Both the position numbers and the translations under genes were made by a program. The notes beneath the pieces were generated by a model, which was not told the origin of the DNA, searched no databases, and saw only the letters and a program-made list of their open reading frames with translations. A stretch of DNA of 35,242 nt from an uncultured Oscillospiraceae bacterium (lineage in GTDB: Bacteria > Bacillota > Clostridia > Oscillospirales > Oscillospiraceae): assembly GCA_947631395.1 (NCBI GenBank), contig CANRLF010000020.1, positions 1 through 35,242 on the forward strand, given 5' to 3'. Positions 1-7,627 of the stretch are shown here, in pieces (position 1 is the stretch's first letter; each line of letters opens with the position of its first letter).

Positions 1-1
1 G

Positions 2-290
2 GATGAGGTGGGATCCGCGGCGCCAGCCGCGGCGCCAGCCGCAACAATATTCCCCCCGTCCCCAAAAAAGGTTGCGCCTTCCGGCGCGTATTAAAAACCG
101 GGAGGGTTTAGAACCCTCCCCTACAGCAATTATAGAAAAATCTCCCAATTACCTCGTAGGGGCGGGTTCCAAACCCGCCCACCCCCCGTCCCGCCCGCAG
201 GCGCAATAAAAATTCGCGGCCCTCCGGGCCGCTCCTTGTTCTCTTAGGCTCCCCTTCGTAAGGGGAGCTGTCAGCGGAGCTGACTGAGGG
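2..290. repeat. Composite palindromic intergenic repeat, unit 1
   Basis: Non-coding stretch downstream of the carboxypeptidase gene, built from short inverted repeats joined in a fixed order. It holds a 12-bp direct repeat GCGGCGCCAGCC (twice, about 17-40), a hairpin GGGAGGGTT/AACCCTCCC (about 100-120), a hairpin built on GGGCGGGTT and AAACCCGCCC (about 160-180), GCGGCCC/GGGCCGC (about 217-233) and a GGCTCCCCTT...AAGGGGAGC arm followed by GTCAGCGGAGCTGAC (247-285). Much of the unit recurs at 380-622. The overlapping short reading frames are Pro/Arg-rich and look like chance products of the GC-rich palindromes. Confidence 0.75.
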
Positions 291-379
291 ATCGAGGCCG
301 TAGCCGTGCGCACCCCCTCCTCTCCCGCCCCACCCTCCCCCGCGTGGCCGCCTTCCCCGCCCCGGCGGGGAAGGGCAGG

Positions 380-622
380 GATGAGGTGGGATAAGCGGCC
401 CCAGCCGCAACAATATTCCCCCGTCCCCAAAAAAGGTTGCGCCTTCCGGCGCGTATTAAAACCGGGAGGGTTTAGAACCCTCCCCTACGGCAATTTTGGA
501 AAATTTACACAAATAACCGGTAGGGGCGGGTTCCAAACCCGCCCGCTCCCCCGTCCCGCCCGCAGGCGAAAAAGGCTCCCCTCTCTGAGGGGAGCTGTCA
601 CGAAGTGACTGAGAGGAGTCCG
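380..622. repeat. Composite palindromic intergenic repeat, unit 2
   Basis: Second, slightly shorter copy of the unit at 2-290, displaced by 378 bp and in the same orientation. It shares the GATGAGGTGGGAT start, the CAACAATATTCCCCC segment, the GGGAGGGTT hairpin, the GTAGGGGCGGGTT hairpin and the closing GGCTCCCCT/AGGGGAGC plus GTCACGAAGTGAC arms. The segments between hairpins have diverged more than the hairpins, which suggests that folding is what is kept. No gene is seen here. About 40 bases separate it from the stop codon of the carboxypeptidase gene. Confidence 0.7.
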
Positions 623-662
623 CCCGCAGTCAATAAAATCCGCGGCGCCCCCGCACCCATTT

Positions 663-1874
663 TCACTCCGTCCCATACATCATCATATGTACCATATCCT
701 TCATAACATCCCACCAGCTCAGCCTCTCCACCGCGTCTGCGGCGAGGATCGGCGTCCGGGCCAGCGTCTGCCCCTTCAGCGTCACGGTCATCGTCCCCAC
801 CTCGGCTCCCTTCTCCACCGGCGCGGTGAGCTCCGGCACCAGCTCCACCGTGACCTCCAGGCTCCCGGCGTCGGATTTTCTCACAAGCAGGCTCGGCTCC
901 TCATCGATCACCGGTTGCACGTTGTGTACCTTCCCCAGCTTCACCGGGATAGGCGGCAGTACCTGATCCGGCTTTGGCGTCGCCACGGTGTACGCCCCGA
1001 AGGCGTAGCTCAACAGCGTCTTTGCGCTCTCGAACCTGTCTGAGCTTGACGCGCAGTGCAGTACCACCGCGATGTACTCCACCCCGTCCCGCATGGCCGT
1101 CGCCGCCAGGCAGTGACCGGCCGAGGATGTGTACCCCGTCTTTAGCCCCGTGGCCCCCTCGTAGAAGCGTACCAGCTTATTCGTATTGGAAAGTCCGAAT
1201 TGTCCGTCCCTCACCGTGTCCATCCATATGGTGGTGTATTCCTTTATCCACTCATGCTTTATGAGCTCCCTGCTCATTATCGCGATGTCCCTCGCGGTGG
1301 TCAGGTGCTCCGGATCGTCCATAAGTCCCGTGCAATTCGTAAAATGCGTGTTGGCCATGCCCAGCTCCAGCGCCCGCTCGTTCATCCTGGCGGCGAATGC
1401 CTGCTCAGAGCCTGCCATGTGCTCCGCCACCGCGCAGGCGGCGTCGTTGGCGGAGGACACCACGATGCACTTCAGCATATCCTGGAGCGTCATCTGCTCC
1501 CCCTCCTCCAGGTACACCTGGCTCCCGCCCATACCGGCGGCGTAGGCCGAACACGTTATCGTGTCCGAAAGCTTCAGCTCCCCCCTGTCCACCGCCTCCA
1601 CAATCAGCAGTATGGTCATCACCTTCGTGACGGAGGCCGGCCGCAGGCGCTCATCCGCGTTTTTCTCCCATATCACCGTGCCCGTGTCCCTCTCCATGAG
1701 TATGGCCGACGGCGCCGGCACGTCCAGGCCCTCCGTGTTCGTCGCGATCACCCCCGGGTCGAAAACGCTCTCCGGCACGTCCTCATCGGGCTCCTGCTCC
1801 ATGGGAATGTCCGCCGCCAGAGCCGTCGTCGCCAATATCATCGCCATAGCCAGTATAAGCGCCAGTTTTTTCAT
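663..1874 (-). CDS. dacF: D-alanyl-D-alanine carboxypeptidase (PBP5/DacF family)
   Basis: Membrane-associated penicillin-binding protein predicted to remove the terminal D-Ala from peptidoglycan pentapeptides outside the cell. It is 403 aa, normal for the family. Residues 1-21 form a signal peptide. The three active-site motifs of serine peptidase family S11 are intact: SVTK at 81-84 (Ser81 nucleophile, Lys84), SAN at 141-143 and KTG at 245-247. The C-terminal part (about 300-390) matches the beta-rich PBP5 C-terminal domain, followed by a hydrophobic tail (WWDVMKDMVHMMMYG) suited to membrane anchoring. The ATG at 1874 has a GGAGGG Shine-Dalgarno 7 bases upstream. A possible sporulation-type promoter (GGAATATT, 13 bp, CATATTCT on the minus strand, 1900-1928) lies upstream. 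The family is certain; the dacF rather than dacA/dacB label is a guess. Confidence 0.93.
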   Translation of the reverse strand: MKKLALILAMAMILATTALAADIPMEQEPDEDVPESVFDPGVIATNTEGLDVPAPSAILMERDTGTVIWEKNADERLRPASVTKVMTILLIVEAVDRGELKLSDTITCSAYAAGMGGSQVYLEEGEQMTLQDMLKCIVVSSANDAACAVAEHMAGSEQAFAARMNERALELGMANTHFTNCTGLMDDPEHLTTARDIAIMSRELIKHEWIKEYTTIWMDTVRDGQFGLSNTNKLVRFYEGATGLKTGYTSSAGHCLAATAMRDGVEYIAVVLHCASSSDRFESAKTLLSYAFGAYTVATPKPDQVLPPIPVKLGKVHNVQPVIDEEPSLLVRKSDAGSLEVTVELVPELTAPVEKGAEVGTMTVTLKGQTLARTPILAADAVERLSWWDVMKDMVHMMMYGTE

Positions 1875-1930
1875 AGCTATCCCTCCATTCAGCTAAAACA
1901 GAATATGTGGTCAAGTTTCAAATATTCCTC

Positions 1931-1959
1931 TTGAAATCCTCCGCGCGGCGTGTTATAAT
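1931..1959 (+). promoter_or_regulatory. Sigma-A promoter of tRNA-Gly(CCC)
   Basis: TTGAAA at 1931-1936 and TATAAT at 1954-1959 are separated by exactly 17 bp. The predicted start site is only a few bases before the tRNA, so almost no 5' leader would be made. Confidence 0.85.
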
Positions 1960-1968
1960 AACCATGTC

Positions 1969-2042
1969 GCAGATATAGTTCATCGGTAGAACGACGGCTT
2001 CCCAAGCCGTAGAGGTGGGTTCGATTCCCATTATCTGCTCCA
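1969..2042 (+). tRNA. tRNA-Gly (anticodon CCC)
   Basis: 74-nt cloverleaf with encoded CCA. Acceptor stem GCAGATA (1969-1975) pairs with TATCTGC (2032-2038). The anticodon stem ACGGC/GCCGT closes loop TTCCCAA with anticodon CCC at 2001-2003, reading GGG. The T-loop GTTCGATTC is present. A consensus promoter precedes it and a hairpin terminator follows directly. Confidence 0.96.
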
Positions 2043-2073
2043 AAAATCGCCGGACCCTTCGTCCGGCGATTTT
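2043..2073 (+). terminator. Rho-independent terminator of tRNA-Gly(CCC)
   Basis: Perfect 13-bp inverted repeat AAAATCGCCGGAC / GTCCGGCGATTTT with loop CCTTC. It starts one base after the encoded CCA and ends in a T run. Confidence 0.85.
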
Positions 2074-2150
2074 ACTTTACCAACGAATAATTTCCTTCTC
2101 CGGTGCACCCCCCTGCCACGCAAATGCCGCAGCTTTGCAAACCCCATAAG

Positions 2151-2225
2151 ATGATTTTCGCGGCGGCATGTACGTCGCGAAAATTACCTTTTGTTTTGCG
2201 CAGTGTGCGGCCCTCCGGGCCACAC
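2151..2225 (-). repeat. Structured intergenic repeat, copy A (subfamily 1, partial)
   Basis: Read on the minus strand, 2151-2199 is identical over 49 bases to 10020-10068 in copy B. This block contains the hairpin ATTTTCGCG / CGCGAAAAT. The adjoining 2200-2225 holds a GTGTG-C-GGCCC / GGGCC-A-CACGC hairpin in the place of the GCCGCC-GAA-GGCGGC hairpin of copy B, with a similar CACAC neighbour. The outer GTTTTGC arm of copy B is missing, so this looks like a truncated or decayed copy. It lies between two convergent tRNA genes. Confidence 0.75.
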
Positions 2226-2286
2226 GCGTCACAAACCATCCCCTTTCTCAACCCGCCCCAAGTGATCGGAAAGGAAAGAGCTGTGG

Positions 2287-2370
2287 AGGAAACCCATCAG
2301 GGGTTTCCTTCACGTTATAATAAAACCCCGCCGAGAATCGGCGGGGCGGCCTTTGCCTCCGGCAAAGGCC
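2287..2370 (-). other. Cluster of three perfect hairpins, one a likely terminator
   Basis: Three inverted repeats stand in a row: AGGAAACC / GGTTTCCT (2287-2309), CCCCGCCGA / TCGGCGGGG with a GAA loop (2326-2346) and GGCCTTTGCC / GGCAAAGGCC with a TCC loop (2348-2370). On the minus strand the middle one is followed by TTTTATTATAA, so it could serve as a backup terminator for tRNA-Gly(GCC) or for the repeat. No gene is visible here. Confidence 0.6.
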
Positions 2371-2373
2371 GTG

Positions 2374-2420
2374 CTCCAGAAAAAAACTTCCCCGTCCATT
2401 CGGACGGGGAAATTTTTTTC
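2374..2420 (-). terminator. Terminator of tRNA-Gly(GCC)
   Basis: Inverted repeat with core TTCCCCGTCC / GGACGGGGAA, extended after one mismatch by a run of seven A paired with seven T. On the minus strand it gives a GC stem and U tract directly after the tRNA 3' end. The pairing continues into CTCCAG / CTGGAG, which reaches into the tRNA CCA end. Confidence 0.8.
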
Positions 2421-2496
2421 TGGAGCGGCCTACGAGGCTCGAACTCGCTACCTCCACCTTGGCAAGGTGGCGCTCTACCAGATGAGCTAAGGCCGC
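2421..2496 (-). tRNA. tRNA-Gly (anticodon GCC)
   Basis: 76-nt cloverleaf with encoded CCA on the minus strand. Acceptor stem GCGGCCT pairs with AGGCCGC. The anticodon stem CCACC/GGTGG closes loop TTGCCAA, anticodon GCC (complement of 2461-2463), reading GGC/GGU. It faces the tRNA-Gly(CCC) gene about 380 bp away. Confidence 0.96.
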
Positions 2497-2514
2497 GCTT
2501 TGAAAGCGTGACCT

Positions 2515-2543
2515 ATTATAACCGCTCATCATGGCTTTGTCAA
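2515..2543 (-). promoter_or_regulatory. Full-consensus promoter of tRNA-Gly(GCC)
   Basis: On the minus strand TTGACA (2538-2543) and TATAAT (2515-2520) are both perfect and 17 bp apart, placing transcription start just upstream of the tRNA at 2496. It lies close to the 3' end of the lipoprotein gene at 2572. Confidence 0.9.
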
Positions 2544-2571
2544 GCTAAAATTTGATTTTTTCTCAATCCTC

Positions 2572-3759
2572 TCACGAGCCCACCGGCGGATTTGGATCCA
2601 CCACCACAGGCGGATCGTATTCCGGACCGTACAGCGACTGCCCCGCGCAGGCCGGATACGCCCCGCTGTCCCACCAGTAGTTGGCGTACAGCTGCTGCCT
2701 GTCCGTCTTGAATACCGCCCCGGCCGGGTCGAAGGCGCACAGGTCCACATGGTAAAGCTGTCCGTTTTCAAGGCGCACTATGTCCCACGCGTGATCCATG
2801 TTGTTGTATCTCCCCCGGACCACCACGCACTCCACGCCCATCCTGTCGCACAGCACCTTCACCGCCATGGCGTAGCCCTCGGCCACGGCACTGCCCTGTA
2901 CCAGCGCCCCGTAGGCCGTCATGGCGTTATAGCGCCTTGCGTCCACGTCGGAGCTGTTGACGCTCTCGTCAAAGGTTATGGACCTTGTGAAAAGTCCCCC
3001 CATTTTAGTCAGCCTGTCCGACGCCGGCCCCTGGCCCAGCTCCGGCAGTATCTCCTCCACACGTCTATCCAGCTGTCTGGCCCGCGCCTCCACGGTGGAG
3101 GTGGCGTAGGGATAGCTCAACGCTATCTCCATTATCCTCTCGCTCCCCTCCTGTGGGTAGGAGCTCACGGAATATGAGGGTATGTACAGTATCTCCCCGG
3201 GATTTTCATAGTACGCCTTCTCTATGGCGTCCCTTATGCCCGTCTCGTCAAGCTCCTCGTCCCGCGCCCAGACCGTGACCGAGTCCATCCTGCCTCTCAG
3301 CGCCGACAGCATCATGGCCTCCATGTCCCCCTGGCTCTGGCATCTTACGATGGTCCCCAGCTCCTCCGGGCTGTGGCGGTAGATTATGGATATGCTCACC
3401 TCATATACGGACACGAGCCTCGTGATGTTGTAGTTTATGTAATAGACGCAGTACGCCCCCTCCGGTGTCTCGTTGGAGGCCGTGAACACCGCCTGGGCTA
3501 TGTCCGCGTCCATATCCCCCGAATAGCTCGCCATCCGCACAGCCCCGCGCTCCACGCCGCTGGCGATGAAGGTCCTGACCGCCTCGTAAAAGCTCCCGTA
3601 GTCCCCGGCCTCCAGCGTCATCTCCGCGTCCGCCGGGTCCTGTGAGCCCAGATCCTCGTGCTGGCGGCTGGAGGACCACTCCCTGTCAAAGGCCGCCGAG
3701 CACCCGGTCAGTACCACGGCCAGGGCCATCGCCGCCGCGGCCAGCCGCCGTTTACTCAT
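2572..3759 (-). CDS. Lipoprotein with transglutaminase-like domain lacking the catalytic Cys
   Basis: 395-aa predicted lipoprotein. Signal sequence 1-19 ends in lipobox LTGC (Cys20), so it should be anchored on the outer face of the membrane. Residues about 280-345 resemble the core of transglutaminase-like proteins: the His (DHAWD, His323) and Asp (HVDLCAFD, Asp339) of the triad are in place, but the segment normally read as GVCxGYA is AVAEGYA, with Ala293 where the Cys nucleophile belongs. It is thus probably not a protease-type enzyme and may bind a peptide or cell-wall ligand. The ATG at 3759 overlaps the topoisomerase stop by 8 bases (ATGAGTAA) and suits translational coupling; a GTG three codons earlier is possible. 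Its C-terminus is rich in Pro, Val and Asp. It is last in the topoisomerase/serine dehydratase operon. Confidence 0.8.
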   Translation of the reverse strand: MSKRRLAAAAMALAVVLTGCSAAFDREWSSSRQHEDLGSQDPADAEMTLEAGDYGSFYEAVRTFIASGVERGAVRMASYSGDMDADIAQAVFTASNETPEGAYCVYYINYNITRLVSVYEVSISIIYRHSPEELGTIVRCQSQGDMEAMMLSALRGRMDSVTVWARDEELDETGIRDAIEKAYYENPGEILYIPSYSVSSYPQEGSERIMEIALSYPYATSTVEARARQLDRRVEEILPELGQGPASDRLTKMGGLFTRSITFDESVNSSDVDARRYNAMTAYGALVQGSAVAEGYAMAVKVLCDRMGVECVVVRGRYNNMDHAWDIVRLENGQLYHVDLCAFDPAGAVFKTDRQQLYANYWWDSGAYPACAGQSLYGPEYDPPVVVDPNPPVGS

Positions 3760-6004
3760 CGCCGTCACCGCCCAATAAGCTCAGCTGTTGCTCCTCCCGG
3801 TCCTCGTCCCGTAGGAGCGCCCCGGCGGCGGGTATGGAGCGCACCCGGTAGCGCCCGGCGTTTTTCACGCTCGTCTCCTCAAGCCGCCTGAGCTCCGTCA
3901 CGGTCCGCTGGCGCTTTAAGGTCACCACCGCCACGCCCTGTGTGTTCTTCGTGGGCTTTGGCGTCAGGAGCGCCGTGGAGAACACCAGGCACCGCCCGTC
4001 CGACGTATACGCCGCCGCCTCAAAGTCCTCGAACACCGGCAGGAACCCAATGAGGGGGCTCTTGTCTGAGTACGCCCCCGTCAGCTTCTTCCTGTTCGTC
4101 TTTGTCTCAAATCCCGAAAGCTGTATCCTCGCGGCCTTGCCGTTTTCGAACATCAGTAGCAGGCTCCCCCTGTAATCCCCGGGGTCGCAGATGTATATGG
4201 CGTTCTCCCCGTCCTCCATCTTCAGCTGTGTTGGCACATATGTGCCCAGGCTCGACGCCTTAGCGTCCGGGAAATCCGAAAGCCGCGTCTTATAGCACTG
4301 GTATCTGTCCGTGAACACCAGAAGCTCCGAGGAGTTCTTCGCCTCGAAGGAGCATTGAAGGCCGTCGCCCTCCTTATATTTCTGCTCCCCGCTCATGCGA
4401 AGCGACTGGGCCGTTATCTTCTTCAGATACCCGCCTTTTGAGAAGAACACCGTCACCTGATAGTCGTCCTCCGGCTCCTCCTCGGGCTCCGGTATCTCGT
4501 GGGCGTACACTATGCCCGTTTTCCGGGGCTCCGCGTATTTCTTGATGACGTTCTCCAGCTCGCTTTTTATGATGGATTTCACCCGGCGGCGGTTTTTCAG
4601 CACGTCCTCAAGGTCCGCGATCTCCGCCTCCAGCTTCTCTATGTCCTCCAGGCGCTTCAGGATATACTCCTTATTTATGTTGCGCAGCTTTATCTCCGCC
4701 ACGAACTCCGCCTGTATCTCGTCGATCCCGAAGCCGATCATCAGGTTCGGGACCACCTCCCGCTCCTCCTCGGTCCCCCGGATTATGGCGATGGCCTTGT
4801 CTATATCCAGCAGTATCTTCCCCAGGCCCCTCAGAAGGTGCAGTCTGTCCTTTTTCTTCGTAAGGTCCGCGAACACCCTGCGGCGTACCGACTCCTCCCG
4901 CCAGGCTGTCCACTCGCTCAGTATCTCCCTGACCCCCATGACCCTCGGCGTCCCGGCGATCAGGATATTGAAGTTACACGCGAAGGCGTCCTGAAGCGGC
5001 GTCAGCCTCATCAGCTTCGCCATAAGCTTCTCCGGGTCCACGCCCCGCTTTAAGTCCACCGTCAGCTTCAGGCCCGTCAGGTCCGTCTCGTCGCGCATAT
5101 CCGAGATCTCCCTGAGCTTCCCGGTCTTGACCAGCTCCTCCACCTTGTCCATCACGGCCTCCGCCGTGGTGGTGTAGGGTATCTCGTATATCTCGATTAG
5201 GTTCTCCTTTTTGTCGTATCTCCACCGGGCCCTGAGCTTCACGCTCCCGCGCCCCGTCTCGTATACCTCCCTCAACGCCTGTGGCTCGTATATCACCTCG
5301 CCCCCGGTGGGGAAGTCCGGCGCCCTGAGGGTCGCCATTATGTCGCAGTCCGGGTCCGACAGATACTCTATCTCCGTCCGGCAGACCTCCTCCAAGTTAA
5401 AGGAGCATATGTTCGAGGCCATGCCCACGGCTATGCCCGTGTTGGCGGATACCAGCACGTTCGGGAAGGTGGTGGGAAGCAGCGACGGCTCCTTCATTGT
5501 GGCGTCGTAGTTGTCCACGAAGTCCACGGTGTCCGAGTCGATGTCCCGGAAAAGCTCCGCGCAGATGGACGAGAGCTTCGCCTCCGTGTACCTGGACGCC
5601 GCGTAGGACATATCTCTGGAGTACACCTTGCCGAAGTTGCCCTTTGAGTCCACAAAGGGCGTCAGAAGCGCCTGATACCCCTTTGACAGCCGCACCATCG
5701 TCTCATATATCGCCGCGTCCCCGTGTGGATTTAGCCGCATGGTCTGCCCCACGATGTTGGCGGACTTCGTCCTCCCCCCTGTGAGGAGCCCCATCTTGTA
5801 CATCGTATACAGAAGCTTCCTGTGCGCCGGCTTGAACCCGTCGATCTCCGGTATGGCCCTGGATACGATGACGGACATAGCGTAGGGCATATAGTTCACC
5901 TCAAGGGTGTCCGTGATCTCCTGATCCTGCACCTGCGCGTGCAGCCCCATCACATTAGGATTATTGACCTTCTTCACATTCTCTTCAGATTTTTTCTTAG
6001 CCAT
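3752..6004 (-). CDS. parC: Type IIA topoisomerase A subunit (topoisomerase IV ParC-like)
   Basis: DNA breakage-reunion subunit of a type IIA topoisomerase, partner of the B subunit at 7628-9613. It is 750 aa. The active-site Tyr is Tyr139 in AASRYTEAKLS. The winged-helix region contains the conserved HGD motif at 94-96. The coiled tower and primary dimer region reach about 480, followed by a beta-strand-rich C-terminal domain (about 505-720) without a GyrA-box (QRRGGKG), which favours a ParC-like rather than a gyrase role. At the positions equivalent to Ser83 and Asp87 of E. coli GyrA it has Ala97 and Glu101. The ATG at 6004 follows AGGA. The gene is separated from its B subunit by the two serine dehydratase genes. 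Calling it ParC rather than a second GyrA is inference. Confidence 0.9.
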   Translation of the reverse strand: MAKKKSEENVKKVNNPNVMGLHAQVQDQEITDTLEVNYMPYAMSVIVSRAIPEIDGFKPAHRKLLYTMYKMGLLTGGRTKSANIVGQTMRLNPHGDAAIYETMVRLSKGYQALLTPFVDSKGNFGKVYSRDMSYAASRYTEAKLSSICAELFRDIDSDTVDFVDNYDATMKEPSLLPTTFPNVLVSANTGIAVGMASNICSFNLEEVCRTEIEYLSDPDCDIMATLRAPDFPTGGEVIYEPQALREVYETGRGSVKLRARWRYDKKENLIEIYEIPYTTTAEAVMDKVEELVKTGKLREISDMRDETDLTGLKLTVDLKRGVDPEKLMAKLMRLTPLQDAFACNFNILIAGTPRVMGVREILSEWTAWREESVRRRVFADLTKKKDRLHLLRGLGKILLDIDKAIAIIRGTEEEREVVPNLMIGFGIDEIQAEFVAEIKLRNINKEYILKRLEDIEKLEAEIADLEDVLKNRRRVKSIIKSELENVIKKYAEPRKTGIVYAHEIPEPEEEPEDDYQVTVFFSKGGYLKKITAQSLRMSGEQKYKEGDGLQCSFEAKNSSELLVFTDRYQCYKTRLSDFPDAKASSLGTYVPTQLKMEDGENAIYICDPGDYRGSLLLMFENGKAARIQLSGFETKTNRKKLTGAYSDKSPLIGFLPVFEDFEAAAYTSDGRCLVFSTALLTPKPTKNTQGVAVVTLKRQRTVTELRRLEETSVKNAGRYRVRSIPAAGALLRDEDREEQQLSLLGGDGDE

Positions 6005-6060
6005 GGGTATCCTGTCCTTTTTATTGGTTTACATAACACTTCGCCGTGTCGCCCGGCCGT

Positions 6061-6924
6061 TTATCTGCCGGCTATGGTCTTACCTATCTCCGTCCCCGCC
6101 AGTCCCGCCTCGCCCGTTTCCTTCAGGGCCGGGGACATGCGCTCTCCGATGTCCCGCATGGCGTCAAATACCTGGTCGGCCGGGACGCGGCTTTTGATCC
6201 CCGCCAGGCTCATCTCGGCACAGGCCAGGGCGTTCACGGCGCCGATGACGTTTCGCTTGACGCACGGCACCTCCACCAATCCCCCCACCGGGTCGCACAC
6301 CAGGCCCAAAAGGCCCTTCATCGCCAAGGCCGCGGCGTTGGCGATCTGCTCGCCCGTGCCTCCGGCCATATGGGTGAGGGCCGCGGCGGCCATTGCCGAG
6401 GCCGTGCCTATCTCCGCCTGGCATCCGCACTCCGCCCCGGCTATGCTGGCCCTCCGGGCGATGACCTCTCCGACACCCGCGGCCACGTACAGCGCCTGGA
6501 CCGTGACCTCGCCCGTTGACCCCATGGCCTTCCCGCAGGGCAACAGCACCGCCGGAAGGACCCCGCAGGCCCCCGCCGTCGGTGCGGCCACCACCCGCTT
6601 CATGCAGGCGTTGCACTCGCCCATCCTCAGTGCCGCGGCGATCATACTCTCCAAAAGCCCGCCCGCTATGGACCTGCCGGACCTTACGTATTCCTCCATA
6701 AGTCCCCCGTCGCCGCCAGAAAGGCCGCTGAGTGACCGCTGACCGCTGTCATAGCTCCTGTCGGAGGCTTCCATGACCTCCAGCATGTTCTTCATCATCT
6801 CCCAGGACTTCTCCTCGGTGATGTTCTGCTCCTCGCAGTCGAAGAGCTGTACCGCCCGCCACAGCGGGAGCTTGCGCTCCTCCGCCATCCCCAGGAGCTC
6901 CGACATGGATGAATAGGTACTCAT
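6061..6924 (-). CDS. sdaAA: L-serine dehydratase, iron-sulfur type, alpha chain
   Basis: Catalytic chain of the oxygen-sensitive, [4Fe-4S]-dependent L-serine dehydratase, converting L-serine to pyruvate and ammonia in the cytoplasm. It is 287 aa, the usual length. PTAGACG lies at 115-121. The expected cluster-ligand cysteines are Cys168 (in ECGCQAEIG), Cys210 (CDPVGG) and Cys221 (VPC); the 42- and 11-residue intervals match those of the characterised enzyme family. The start overlaps the beta chain stop (ATGA) with Shine-Dalgarno GGAGGAG, so the two chains are translationally coupled. It sits between the topoisomerase B and A genes, which is unusual. Confidence 0.96.
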   Translation of the reverse strand: MSTYSSMSELLGMAEERKLPLWRAVQLFDCEEQNITEEKSWEMMKNMLEVMEASDRSYDSGQRSLSGLSGGDGGLMEEYVRSGRSIAGGLLESMIAAALRMGECNACMKRVVAAPTAGACGVLPAVLLPCGKAMGSTGEVTVQALYVAAGVGEVIARRASIAGAECGCQAEIGTASAMAAAALTHMAGGTGEQIANAAALAMKGLLGLVCDPVGGLVEVPCVKRNVIGAVNALACAEMSLAGIKSRVPADQVFDAMRDIGERMSPALKETGEAGLAGTEIGKTIAGR

Positions 6925-7589
6925 TTTGACTCCTCCCCCGGATTTAGCCTGGTCACCTTCCTGACGCCCTCTATGGCCGTGATTGCCACCTTGACCTTAT
7001 ACGGTATGCGCTGGTCGCACTCTATGACCATTATGGCCCGGCCGCCCCTGGCCTCCCGCTCCACCCGGAGCTTCGACATGTTTATCCCCTGGGCGGCGAT
7101 GACCCCCGTCACCCGGCTCACATACCCCGGCTTATCGTCGCTCCTCACGATGAGCGTCGGCGACTCCCCGGAAAAGCTCACCGGCAGGCCGTCCAGCTCG
7201 AACACCCTTATCCTCCCGCCTCCCGGCGACGAGGCCCCCACCCGCACGGTCTCCTCCCCCCTGACCGCGGTTATAAGGGCCGAGTTCGGGTGCGCGTCCC
7301 GCAGTACCGTGGTGCCGAAGGTGAAATCCATCCCGTGCTCACGGGCAATATCGAAGCTCCCGGGTATCCTCTCATCGTCGGGCCCCATGCCCATGAGTCC
7401 CGCCACGATCGCCCTCGGCGTCCCGTGGCCCTCGCCGGTCAGGGCGAAGGACCCTGCCAGCAGTATCTCCGCCCGCTCCGGCTCCCCGCCAAGTAGCCTT
7501 CTCGTTATCTGCCCGATCCTCACCGCCCCCGCGGTGTGCGAGCTCGACGGCCCCACCATCACGGGCCCTAAGATGTCAAAAATGGACAT
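6921..7589 (-). CDS. sdaAB: L-serine dehydratase, iron-sulfur type, beta chain
   Basis: Small chain of the same enzyme, 222 aa. The N-terminal hallmark GPSSSHTAGA is at 13-22. The C-terminal part (about 145-217, GYVSRVTGVIAAQGIN) is an ACT domain, a fold that often binds an amino acid and may sense serine. The ATG at 7589 follows a GGGGAGG ribosome-binding site. It lies 38 bp after the topoisomerase B subunit gene and overlaps sdaAA by 4 bp. Confidence 0.96.
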   Translation of the reverse strand: MSIFDILGPVMVGPSSSHTAGAVRIGQITRRLLGGEPERAEILLAGSFALTGEGHGTPRAIVAGLMGMGPDDERIPGSFDIAREHGMDFTFGTTVLRDAHPNSALITAVRGEETVRVGASSPGGGRIRVFELDGLPVSFSGESPTLIVRSDDKPGYVSRVTGVIAAQGINMSKLRVEREARGGRAIMVIECDQRIPYKVKVAITAIEGVRKVTRLNPGEESK

Positions 7590-7627
7590 AGCGCCTCCCC
7601 CTCCCCGTTATCTCTCCGCCTTATATG

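Noticed and set aside
108-676. Several short ORFs in the first 670 bases
   Set aside because: They follow tandem palindromic repeats, are Pro/Arg/Gly-rich and have no ribosome-binding sites.
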